This document shows positions 1 through 7,906 of a stretch of DNA of 64,000 nucleotides, piece after piece. The notes beneath the pieces were generated by a model. The model was given only the letters and a program-made list of their open reading frames with translations. It was not told the origin of the DNA and did not search any database. This stretch comes from Bacteroides acidifaciens (GTDB taxonomy: Bacteria > Bacteroidota > Bacteroidia > Bacteroidales > Bacteroidaceae), in NCBI RefSeq assembly GCF_024623065.1, contig NZ_JANJZR010000016.1, forward strand, positions 1-64,000. Direction: 5' to 3'. How positions within the stretch are numbered: position 1 is the stretch's first letter; every line of letters begins with the position of its first letter. The position numbers and the translations under genes were made by a program.

Positions 1-62
1 CTTCTACCATGTTTTTATAAACCGGAATGTTAAAACAAAAATATTTTCTTGCGGGCATTTTT

Positions 63-93
63 ATTTTATCGGCTGAAGAACAGCCGATAAAAT
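63..93. terminator. Perfect 13-bp hairpin, terminator-like
   Basis: ATTTTATCGGCTG and CAGCCGATAAAAT form a perfect 13-bp stem with a 5-base AAGAA loop. A T-rich stretch lies outside the left arm, so the U-tract suits a minus-strand transcript best if it is an intrinsic terminator; nothing T-rich follows on the plus side. It separates whatever lies left of the window from the first gene. Confidence 0.5.
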
Positions 94-209
94 TGTCGTG
101 GCGGAAAATAGAATGATTACCAAAATGTGAAGCTGAAGTCCGCTATTTAGAAGAGCAACTTCTTTTTCGTCAAAGAATAGGACTGGCTGTCAAAATAGTA
201 GGTGTTTCG

Positions 210-641
210 TTGGGAATGTCTACTATGGGGACTACTTCTTTATATGGACAAAAGGTGGGAGAAGATAGTTTGAAGAACAATTGTACTATGCTTCCACAAG
301 TAGAGGTTGTAGGACGGAAGACTGTTAAGAAAGTTTCGATTGTTGCTGGAGGAATTGTTCTTGTTTCACAAGATAGACATTCTGTTTCTGTAGAAGGAAT
401 AGTAATGGATAAATGCGGTCATCCGATAATAGGAGCAGAAATTGTTGAAAAAGGAACTGCTCATAGGACGCTTTCTGACCTCAATGGGCGATTCATCCTT
501 CAAATATCCGGAAAGAGAGCAGTTTTGAAGGTTAATTACCCCGGTATGAAAACGAAGAGTGTGAGAGTAAGGAAGAGAAAGGTCAAGGATATAAAAGTCG
601 TGTTGCATAAGAGTCGCAGAGTATGGGACGAAATACTATAA
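210..641 (+). CDS. Carboxypeptidase-regulatory-like domain protein, 5' end probably disrupted
   Basis: The protein has a hydrophobic patch around residues 44-53, then a CarboxypepD_reg-like beta-sandwich from about residue 59 to 132. The signature is VEGIVMDKCGHPIIGAEI, then a conserved DLNGRFIL segment. This domain is common at the start of Bacteroides TonB-dependent receptors and in small stand-alone proteins; its role here is unknown. The tracked start is TTG at 210. The frame is open back to 117 and encodes a plausible leader (EVRYLEEQLLFRQRIG) that lacks an ATG. An ATG at 125-127 sits exactly one base out of frame, so a one-base insertion at 128 may have detached the start codon. Two small membrane-protein genes follow closely. 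Gene reality is likely; functionality is uncertain. Confidence 0.55.
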   Translation: MGMSTMGTTSLYGQKVGEDSLKNNCTMLPQVEVVGRKTVKKVSIVAGGIVLVSQDRHSVSVEGIVMDKCGHPIIGAEIVEKGTAHRTLSDLNGRFILQISGKRAVLKVNYPGMKTKSVRVRKRKVKDIKVVLHKSRRVWDEIL

Positions 642-728
642 AAACAATTAGGATATGAATTTAGTATTATTGAATTTTGTTTGGAGCGGTGTCCTTATAG
701 GAGAAAGCTTTATCCGTTCTTTCCGACT

Positions 729-902
729 ATGCTCATTACTTGGATTCTGATGTTTGCCGGAAGTTTCGGGCTTGAATACTTGACCGTGAGATGGATCTTT
801 AAAGATAAGAGCCGGGCAGTGATGTGGGCGATACTTAGTGGAAATGTTTTGAGCTATTGCTTCATTGTAATTTCTTTGCTTGTTAAATACTGGATTAAAT
901 AA
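729..902 (+). CDS. Small membrane protein, unknown function
   Basis: From ATG 729 this encodes 57 residues with two hydrophobic segments (about 2-17 and 31-52) flanking a charged FKDKSRA turn, so a two-pass inner-membrane protein is likely. The ORF track starts it at TTG 681, which adds an arginine-rich leader I consider unlikely. A separate ATG at 655, in another frame and 13 bases after the preceding stop, encodes a short hydrophobic peptide that ends at about 750. The original gene may therefore have started there and been frameshifted. I recognise no family. Confidence 0.35.
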   Translation: MLITWILMFAGSFGLEYLTVRWIFKDKSRAVMWAILSGNVLSYCFIVISLLVKYWIK

Positions 903-915
903 AAGTTTGAAAGTT

Positions 916-1104
916 ATGGCTGTATTCTATCTTATTTCCGTTTTATCCATATTAATAGTGTTTATTGTGCCTTGCATTATTGGTACTAGATATATGATAA
1001 AAAAACAAATAGCATGGCACATTCAGATTCTTTGGTTATTATTGATTGTATTGACTAGTTATGGTGGGCTTGTAGTTTGTATGCTTTATAACAAGGATAT
1101 CTGA
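916..1104 (+). CDS. Small two-pass membrane protein, unknown function
   Basis: ATG 916 gives 62 residues with two hydrophobic stretches (about 1-21 and 33-56) joined by a basic TRYMIKKQ turn. The second helix, ILWLLLIVLTSYGGLVVCMLY, loosely recalls PLDc_N-type short membrane domains, but that is only a resemblance. It lies 13 bases after the previous small membrane gene, so the two are probably co-transcribed. The TTG 880 start of the ORF track overlaps the upstream gene and is less likely. Confidence 0.4.
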   Translation: MAVFYLISVLSILIVFIVPCIIGTRYMIKKQIAWHIQILWLLLIVLTSYGGLVVCMLYNKDI

Positions 1105-1156
1105 TAGTTCTTTCCTCAAAAAGACAATTTTTTATATGTTGAATGATTTTTGTACG

Positions 1157-1205
1157 GTTTTGACGCATTTTAGGACGTTTCTGTCCTAAAAAGGATGCAT
1201 CTTTG
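1157..1205 (+). promoter_or_regulatory. Promoter/operator of the GH105 operon, shared with the GH35 gene
   Basis: GTTTTGAC at 1157-1164 is followed after exactly 33 bases by CATCTTTG at 1198-1205, a variant of the Bacteroides -7 box TAnnTTTG. The same two boxes, same 33-base spacing and several matching intervening bases occur at 5186-5234 before the GH35 gene. I infer one regulator and sigma arrangement for both. The GH105 start codon lies 36 bases downstream. Confidence 0.6.
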
Positions 1206-1241
1206 TTTCTTGAATAATAACCACGAAAAACTGTATAATTA

Positions 1242-2414
1242 ATGAACTTTAGAAAAATTTCTTTTTGGGTATTAAGCTGTGTTTTCAGTATTAGCATGGC
1301 AGGATGTAAATCAGGTAAGAGTAACAATCAGAATGAAGCAATTACCGATAGTGTATGGACAAAGTCAAAGGTTATTGAGACTATTAAGAAAGTAAATGAC
1401 TATTGGCAGGCGGAGAATCCGGAACCGGCATTTGCCTTTTGGCATCCGGCTGCTTATCATACCGGAAATATTGCAGCTTATGAAGTAACCGGTAATGAGA
1501 CTTACAAGAAGTATTCGGAAGCATGGGCTGAAAAGAACCAATGGAAGGGAGCTACTTCTGATGATAAATCTAAGTGGAAATATAATTATGGTGAAACGAT
1601 GGAACATGTTCTCTTCGGAGATTGGCAGATCTGTTTCCAGACTTATATTGACTTGTATAACATGGACCGTGAGCCGGCAGAGTATAAAATAGCCCGTGCC
1701 AAGGAAGTGATGGAATATGAAATGTCAACTCCCAATAATGACTATTGGTGGTGGGCAGACGGATTGTATATGGTAATGCCGGTGATGACCAAACTTTATA
1801 AGGTTACAGGTAATCAGCAATATTTGGATAAACTCTATGAGTACTTTACTTATGCTAAAAATCTCATGTATGATGAGGAGAGTGCCCTGTTTTATCGCGA
1901 TGGAAAATACATCTACCCGAAACATAAGACAAATCAAGGATTGAAAGACTTTTGGTCTAGGGGTAACGGTTGGGTGTTTGCTGGTTTGGCTAAAGTTTTG
2001 CAGGACCTGCCCGAAAATGATGCACATCGTGCTGAATATATTACCATATACCAGGCTATGGCTAAATCATTGGCTACTGCACAACAGGAAGAGGGATACT
2101 GGACTCGTAGTTTGTTGGATCCGGTGCAGGCTCCGGGACGTGAAACAAGTGGGACAGCTTTCTTTACCTATGGGTATCTTTGGGGTGTGAATAATGGATT
2201 TTTGGATAAATCAACTTATGAACCTGTTATAAAACAAGGTTGGAAATACTTGACTGAAATAGCCTTGCAACCCAATGGAAAGATAGGCTATGTACAACCA
2301 ATCGGTGAAAGAGCAGACCAACATAAGAATGTAGGACCGGAGACGACTGCGGACTTTGGGGTAGGAGCTTTCCTGTTGGCGGGTTCTGAAATGGTGAAAT
2401 ATCTGAATAATTAA
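1242..2414 (+). CDS. GH105 unsaturated glucuronyl/galacturonyl hydrolase, lipoprotein
   Basis: This 390-residue protein is a glycoside hydrolase family 105 enzyme of the YteR type. Such enzymes remove the 4,5-unsaturated uronic acid that lyases leave at the non-reducing end of rhamnogalacturonan or related pectic oligosaccharides. A signal peptide ends at a lipobox (SMAGC, Cys22), so it should be a lipidated envelope protein. The (alpha/alpha)6 barrel runs from about residue 40 to the end; WWWADGLYM around Asp173 is the expected catalytic aspartate context, with WSRGNGW and EETTADFG-like motifs further on. It begins a plus-strand block with DUF2264 and GH28 genes 24 and 0 bases behind. ATG 1242 is a clean start. 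The exact substrate (RG-I, RG-II or ulvan-like) cannot be read from sequence. Confidence 0.9.
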   Translation: MNFRKISFWVLSCVFSISMAGCKSGKSNNQNEAITDSVWTKSKVIETIKKVNDYWQAENPEPAFAFWHPAAYHTGNIAAYEVTGNETYKKYSEAWAEKNQWKGATSDDKSKWKYNYGETMEHVLFGDWQICFQTYIDLYNMDREPAEYKIARAKEVMEYEMSTPNNDYWWWADGLYMVMPVMTKLYKVTGNQQYLDKLYEYFTYAKNLMYDEESALFYRDGKYIYPKHKTNQGLKDFWSRGNGWVFAGLAKVLQDLPENDAHRAEYITIYQAMAKSLATAQQEEGYWTRSLLDPVQAPGRETSGTAFFTYGYLWGVNNGFLDKSTYEPVIKQGWKYLTEIALQPNGKIGYVQPIGERADQHKNVGPETTADFGVGAFLLAGSEMVKYLNN

Positions 2415-2438
2415 AATTGTTTTTTATATTTGAATGTA

Positions 2439-3698
2439 ATGATGAAAAATAAAAATATCCTGGTCTTTATTTTATTGTGTGTGTTCAGTACAGTAACTTA
2501 TGCTAAAAAGGGGAAGGTAGAAAAGGAAATCAGTGACCGTGAATATTGGGCACAGATGGCATATAAGATTGCTGCTCCTGTATTGAGTAATATGAGCAAA
2601 GGGGAGTTGAAGAAAAATATGCAGGTAGAGATCAGTCCAACATGGGATGGACGCAGTAAGGATGTGACCTACATGGAGTGTTTCGGGCGTCTGATGTCTG
2701 GTATTGCTCCCTGGCTTTCTTTGCCGGATGATGATACGGAAGAAGGTAAAACGCGCAAGCAATTGCGTGAATGGGCTTTGAAGAGTTATGCGCATGCTGT
2801 TGACCCGGATAGCCCTGATTATCTTTTATGGAGAAATGAAGGGCAACCTTTGGTAGATGCGGCTTATATTGCCAGTAGCTTTCTTCGTGCTAAAAAGCAG
2901 CTTTGGGAACCATTGGATGAAGTGACAAAACAACGTTATATTAAAGAATTTCAGTTATTGCGTCGGATTGATCCGCCATACACAAATTGGCTATTGTTTT
3001 CAGCTATGATTGAATCTTTTTTGATGGAAGCCGATGCACAATACGATTTGTTCCGTATTCATACAGCTGTTCGAAAAGTAGAAGAGTGGTATGTAGGTGA
3101 TGGCTGGTATTCGGATGGAGAAACTTTTGCATTCGATTACTATAATAGTTATGTGATTCAACCTATGTTTGTACAAGTAATGCAGACTGTCAACGATCAT
3201 AAAGTAATATTGCATGACCGTAGTTTGGAGATGCAAAAGAAAACAGAAGATTTGGCTAAGAAACGCATGCAGCGTTTCGGAATGATTTTGGAACGTTTTA
3301 TATCTCCTGAAGCATCTTTTCCGGTATTCGGTCGTTCGATGACTTATCGTTTGGGAGTTTTTCAGCCATTGTCAATGCTTTGCTGGAAAGAAATGCTGCC
3401 CGAAGAACTTCCGGAAGGCCAGGTACGTAATGCTTTAACTTGCGTCATGAAACGTTTGTTTGCTGTTGATGGTAATTTCAATGAGAAAGGATTTTTGCAA
3501 TTAGGCTTTGCGGGGCATCAGACCGGTTTGGCGGACTGGTATAGTAATAATGGAAGTATGTATATTACATCAGAAGTATTTCTACCATTAGGACTTCCTG
3601 CCAATCATTCCTTTTGGACCGCAAAACCTCAAGACTGGACCTCTAAAAAGGCGTGGAGTGGACATGAATTTCCAAAGGATCATGCAATACATTATTAA
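2439..3698 (+). CDS. DUF2264 family protein, probable GH154-type glycosidase
   Basis: About 419 residues from ATG 2439; the ORF track's TTG 2430 adds three residues, and ATG 2442 is also possible. A signal peptide ends near VTYA|KKG, so it is exported to the periplasm. The rest matches DUF2264: helical-toroid residues with motifs such as SPTWDGRSKDVTYMECFGR, NWLLFSAMIESFL, GDGWYSDGETFAFDYYNSYV and FGRSMTYRLGVFQPL. Members of this family are classed in CAZy GH154, for which beta-glucuronidase activity has been reported; activity here is inferred only. It lies between GH105 and GH28 genes and starts 24 bases after GH105, consistent with removal of glucuronic-acid decorations during pectin breakdown. 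Confidence 0.8.
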   Translation: MMKNKNILVFILLCVFSTVTYAKKGKVEKEISDREYWAQMAYKIAAPVLSNMSKGELKKNMQVEISPTWDGRSKDVTYMECFGRLMSGIAPWLSLPDDDTEEGKTRKQLREWALKSYAHAVDPDSPDYLLWRNEGQPLVDAAYIASSFLRAKKQLWEPLDEVTKQRYIKEFQLLRRIDPPYTNWLLFSAMIESFLMEADAQYDLFRIHTAVRKVEEWYVGDGWYSDGETFAFDYYNSYVIQPMFVQVMQTVNDHKVILHDRSLEMQKKTEDLAKKRMQRFGMILERFISPEASFPVFGRSMTYRLGVFQPLSMLCWKEMLPEELPEGQVRNALTCVMKRLFAVDGNFNEKGFLQLGFAGHQTGLADWYSNNGSMYITSEVFLPLGLPANHSFWTAKPQDWTSKKAWSGHEFPKDHAIHY

Positions 3699-5059
3699 AT
3701 GAAGAAATTTTTATTTACTATAGGACTGTTGGTTGTCTCTTTTGCAACTCTGTGGGGACAATTCAAATATGTGAAAGTGGATGCGCCATTTTCAATGAAG
3801 CCAATAAAAGAGTTTATATATCCTGATCAAGATTTCTCCATTGTAAATTATGGTGCTGTAAAAGGAGGAGAGGCGGATGTTTCTGATGCAATTGCGGGTG
3901 CTATAGCTGCTTGTAATCAGGCAGGAGGCGGGAGAGTAGTTATACCTGAAGGAGAATGGTTGACCGGACCAATCCATCTCAAGAGTAATGTAAACTTGTA
4001 TTTGGCTGAAGGGGCGGTACTACGTTTACGGATAATCCTTCTCATTATTTGCCAGCCGTAATGACGTCTTGGGAGGGGATGGAATGTTATAACAATTCAC
4101 CTTTGATTTATGCTCTTGAGTGCAAGAATGTGGCTATTACAGGAACAGGTCTGTTAAGTCCGAAGATGGATTGTTGGAAGAAGTGGTTTGCCCGTCCTAA
4201 GGCTCACATGGATGCACTTAGAAAGTTGTATACGATGGCATCCAAAGATGTACCTGTTGAAAAACGACAGATGGCGGTAGGTGAGAACCATCTTCGTCCG
4301 CATCTGATACATTTTAATCGTTGCGAGAATGTACTGCTTGATAGTTTTAAGATTCGTGAAAGCCCCTTTTGGACGATTCATATGTATATGTGCAATGGCG
4401 GGATAGTACGTAATCTGGATGTTAAAGCGCATGGACACAATAATGACGGTATTGATTTGGAGATGACTCGTAATTTTTTAGTGGAGGATTGTACCTTTGA
4501 CCAAGGTGATGATGCGGTGGTGATTAAGGCCGGTCGTAATCGTGACGCCTGGAGATTAAACACTCCGACTGAAAATATTGTAATTCGTAATTGTAATATT
4601 TTGGAAGGGCATACTTTATTAGGAATTGGCAGTGAAATTTCAGGTGGTATTCGTAATGTGTATATGCATGATTGTAAAGCACCACAATCTGTACGACGAC
4701 TTTTCTTTGTGAAGACAAATCATAGACGAGGAGCGTTTATTGAAAATATTCACATGGAAAATATAAGAACCGGACATGTACAACGTGTGCTGGAAATAGA
4801 TACAGATGTGCTCTATCAGTGGAGGGAGCTTGTTCCTACTTATGAAGAACGTATTACTCGTATTGATGGCATTTATTTGAAAAATGTGATTTGTGATTCC
4901 GCTGATGCGATATATGAGTTAAAGGGGGACGCAAAATTGCCTGTCAAAAATGTAGTTATTCAAGACGTACATGTGGATAAGGTGAACGATTTTGTGAAAA
5001 AAGTCCATAACGTTAAGAACGTAAAGGAGGATAATGTGACATACGGTTTATTACACTAA
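3699..5059 (+). pseudogene. GH28 polygalacturonase-family enzyme, frameshifted by one missing T
   Basis: Two ORFs (3699-4061 and the one ending at 5059) together make one GH28 right-handed beta-helix enzyme of about 450 residues. The first has a signal peptide and the entry strands (FSIVNYGAVKGGEAD, GGGRVVIPEGEWLTGPIHL). The second has the catalytic aspartates in HNNDGIDLEM and QGDDAVVIKAG, and the downstream GHTLLGIGSE motif. At 4025-4027 the T run has three bases; a fourth would give VLRFTDNPSHYLPAVMTSW and restore one frame. So this is a one-base deletion in a homopolymer: a pseudogene, a phase-variable allele or an assembly error. It abuts the DUF2264 stop codon with no gap. Known GH28 enzymes hydrolyse galacturonan or xylogalacturonan; I cannot assign the bond. 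Confidence 0.85.
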
Positions 5060-5082
5060 CTAACCTTTATTATATATGTTGG

Positions 5083-5121
5083 TCCCGTCAATACTGTAAA
5101 ATGTATTGGCGGGATTTTTTT
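5083..5121 (+). terminator. Rho-independent terminator after GH28
   Basis: TCCCGTCAATAC (5083-5094) pairs with GTATTGGCGGGA (5103-5114), a 12-bp stem with one G-U pair and an 8-base loop, followed by seven T. It ends the GH105-DUF2264-GH28 transcript, so GH35 needs its own promoter. The rest of the 5060-5385 gap holds that promoter and an AT-rich leader; I see no gene in it. Confidence 0.85.
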
Positions 5122-5185
5122 ATAATGAATAAAAAAATCGCTGTTAAAAAGTAAGATTTAAACTATATTGAATGAATATTGTCCT

Positions 5186-5234
5186 GTTTTGACCGATTTG
5201 AAGACCTTTGTATAAAAAGAATATCTCATCTTTG
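5186..5234 (+). promoter_or_regulatory. Promoter/operator of the GH35 gene, same element as at 1157
   Basis: GTTTTGAC (5186-5193), 33 bases, then CATCTTTG (5227-5234). Both boxes and the spacing are identical to 1157-1205, with partial identity between them (ATTT, GAC, AAAAAG at matching offsets). The leader to the GH35 start is about 150 bases. Separate but co-regulated transcription units are the simplest reading. Confidence 0.6.
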
Positions 5235-5385
5235 CAATGCATTTAGTTTTCAATAGGTAATAGTTTTAGTTTTTAGGTAACACATTGATTGGTTTGCAAA
5301 TTCGCTGTCGGTCTGAATGGAAACATTGACCGATGGTGGATTTATTTGGAAATAGTATTGTATCATGAAAACAATAGATTAAAAA

Positions 5386-7734
5386 ATGAAGAAACCTTTA
5401 TTGTATTTGCTTATTTTATTAGTGACTGTTTTCAGCACTTCCTGTTCCCAATCTTCGAAAGAGACATTTGAAATAGGGGACAAGACATTTTTACTTAACG
5501 GAAAACCGTTTGTGGTAAAAGCAGCCGAAATTCATTATCCCCGTATACCAAAAGAGTATTGGGAGCATCGTATCAAAATGTGTAAGGCATTAGGTATGAA
5601 TACCATTTGTCTTTATGTCTTTTGGAATTTTCATGAGCCGGAGGAGGGAAAATATGACTTTACCGGTCAAAAAGATATTGCGGCTTTCTGTCGGCTGGCG
5701 CAGGAAAACGGAATGTACGTGATCGTTCGTCCCGGACCGTATGTTTGTGCAGAGTGGGAGATGGGTGGATTACCTTGGTGGTTGTTGAAGAAGAAGGACA
5801 TCAAGCTTCGTGAACAAGATCCGTATTATATGGAGCGGGTGAAATTATTCATGAACGAAGTGGGTAAACAGCTTACTGATCTTCAGATTAGTAAAGGTGG
5901 TAATATCATTATGGTACAAGTTGAGAATGAATATGGATCATTCGGGATAGACAAGCCATACATTGCTGAAATACGTGATATTGTAAAACAGGCAGGTTTC
6001 ACAGGAGTTCCTTTATTCCAATGTGACTGGAATTCGAACTTTGAGAATAATGCATTGGATGATTTGCTTTGGACAATCAATTTTGGTACAGGAGCCAATA
6101 TTGACGATCAATTTAAGCGTTTGCAGGAACTTCGTCCCGATATACCGTTGATGTGTAGTGAGTTTTGGTCCGGATGGTTTGACCATTGGGGAGCGAAGCA
6201 TGAGACACGCAGTGCGGAGGATTTGGTAAAAGGAATGAAAGAAATGCTTGACCGAAATATTTCATTTAGTTTGTATATGACCCATGGAGGTACTAGTTTC
6301 GGGCATTGGGGAGGAGCAAATTTCCCTAATTTCTCTCCGACGTGTACGTCTTATGATTATGATGCACCCATCAATGAATCAGGAAAAGTCACTCCCAAAT
6401 ATTTTGAGGTACGCAATTTGTTAAGTAACTATTTACCCGAAGGTGAGTCATTGCCGGAAGTTCCGGATTCTATTCCGACTATTGCCATTCCTTCATTTAA
6501 ATTGAATGAAGTGGCGATACTGTTTGATAATCTGCCGGAGCCAAAGATTAGTGAAAACATTCAGTCAATGGAGGCGTTCGATCAGGGATGGGGAAGTATT
6601 TTGTACCGGACTACACTGCCGGCATCTAAAGAAGAACAGACGTTGACAATCACAGAGGCTCATGACTGGGCACAGGTTTTCTTGGATGGTAAGAAATTAG
6701 CTACATTAAGTCGTTTAAAAGGTGAAGGTACGGTTATTCTTCCTCCAATGAAAGAAGGGGCCCAGCTGGATATTTTGGTAGAAGCAATGGGGCGTATGAA
6801 TTTTGGTAAAGGCATTTATGATTGGAAGGGTATCACTGAAAAAGTGGAAGTCCAGTCGAATAACGGTGTTATTACTTCATTAAAGAACTGGAAAGTTTAT
6901 AATATCCCGGTTGATTATGCTTTTGCGCAAAATAAGGAATTTATGAAGCAGGATAATCCCCTAAAATATCCTGCCTACTATCGAGGGACCCTTATGTTGG
7001 ACAAAACAGGTGATACTTTCCTGGATATGACTAACTGGAGTAAAGGGATGGTCTGGGTGAATGGTTATGCTATTGGACGTTACTGGGAAATAGGACCACA
7101 ACAAACCTTATATGTGCCGGGATGTTGGTTGAAGAAAGGTGAGAACGAAGTGATTATATTGGATATGGCTGGACCTGTACAACCGGAAACGGCAGGCTTG
7201 CAACAACCTATTCTCGATAATTTACGCGTTCATGGTGCTGCCTATGCACATCGTAAAGTAGGTGAGAACTTGGACTTGAGCGGAGAAACGCCCGTTTATA
7301 AAGGTGCTTTCAAGGCGGGTAATGGTTGGCAACATGTGAAGTTTGGAAAAGAGGTGGAAACACGTTTCTTCTGTCTGGAAGCATTGAATGCACATGATGG
7401 GAAAGATTTTGCAGCCATTGCGGAATTGGAGTTACTGGGAGCTGATGGTAAGCCCTTGTCACGCCAACATTGGAAAGTTGTTTATGCAGATAGTGAGGAA
7501 ACGGAAGAAGCGAATAATATTGCAACGAATGTGTTCGACTTGCAGGAATCTACCTTTTGGCACACAAGCTATTCTTCGGCTGCCAAACATAAATTCCCGC
7601 ATCAGATTGTGATTAATCTCGGTGAAGATAAGGTAGTAACCGGATTTTCATATTTGCCGAGAGCAGAAGCCGGTAAGACAGGCATGATTAAAGATTATCG
7701 GGTATATCTGAAAATGACACCCTTTAAAATCTAA
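5386..7734 (+). CDS. GH35 beta-galactosidase, lipoprotein
   Basis: This 782-residue GH35 retaining beta-galactosidase has a lipobox (VFSTSC, Cys20), so it is a lipidated envelope enzyme. The N-terminal TIM barrel shows the family signatures FWNFHEPEEGKYDF, VIVRPGPYVCAEWEMGG and VENEYGSFG, with acid/base Glu182 in NEY. The nucleophile is Glu259 in MCSEFWSGWFDHWG. Beta-sandwich domains follow, including the GH35 galactose-binding-like module (MVWVNGYAIGRYWEIGPQQTLYVPG). The last 130 or so residues resemble a discoidin/F5-8-type sugar-binding module. With GH105, DUF2264 and GH28 next door, it probably removes galactose from pectic side chains. The family assignment is firm; the linkage is not visible. 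Confidence 0.93.
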   Translation: MKKPLLYLLILLVTVFSTSCSQSSKETFEIGDKTFLLNGKPFVVKAAEIHYPRIPKEYWEHRIKMCKALGMNTICLYVFWNFHEPEEGKYDFTGQKDIAAFCRLAQENGMYVIVRPGPYVCAEWEMGGLPWWLLKKKDIKLREQDPYYMERVKLFMNEVGKQLTDLQISKGGNIIMVQVENEYGSFGIDKPYIAEIRDIVKQAGFTGVPLFQCDWNSNFENNALDDLLWTINFGTGANIDDQFKRLQELRPDIPLMCSEFWSGWFDHWGAKHETRSAEDLVKGMKEMLDRNISFSLYMTHGGTSFGHWGGANFPNFSPTCTSYDYDAPINESGKVTPKYFEVRNLLSNYLPEGESLPEVPDSIPTIAIPSFKLNEVAILFDNLPEPKISENIQSMEAFDQGWGSILYRTTLPASKEEQTLTITEAHDWAQVFLDGKKLATLSRLKGEGTVILPPMKEGAQLDILVEAMGRMNFGKGIYDWKGITEKVEVQSNNGVITSLKNWKVYNIPVDYAFAQNKEFMKQDNPLKYPAYYRGTLMLDKTGDTFLDMTNWSKGMVWVNGYAIGRYWEIGPQQTLYVPGCWLKKGENEVIILDMAGPVQPETAGLQQPILDNLRVHGAAYAHRKVGENLDLSGETPVYKGAFKAGNGWQHVKFGKEVETRFFCLEALNAHDGKDFAAIAELELLGADGKPLSRQHWKVVYADSEETEEANNIATNVFDLQESTFWHTSYSSAAKHKFPHQIVINLGEDKVVTGFSYLPRAEAGKTGMIKDYRVYLKMTPFKI

Positions 7735-7823
7735 AGGGAATAATAAGATAATTGTATGTCTATGATGTACACTGAAGACATTTAAGTCATAAGGTTAATT
7801 ATTAAGTTTGTTCATTAAGTTAT

Positions 7824-7884
7824 AGAGAAGTAAAAGAATAACTTTCACGTGAGTGACGGTTTTTCTTTTACTTCTCTTTTTTGC
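7824..7884. terminator. Bidirectional terminator between GH35 and the patatin gene
   Basis: AGAGAAGTAAAAGAA (7824-7838) is perfectly complementary to TTCTTTTACTTCTCT (7863-7877): a 15-bp stem with a 24-base loop, then a T run. It lies between convergent genes and can serve both. The remaining bases of 7735-7906 show nothing else. Confidence 0.85.
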
Positions 7885-7906
7885 TTGACCGATATTGTCT
7901 GGGTAA

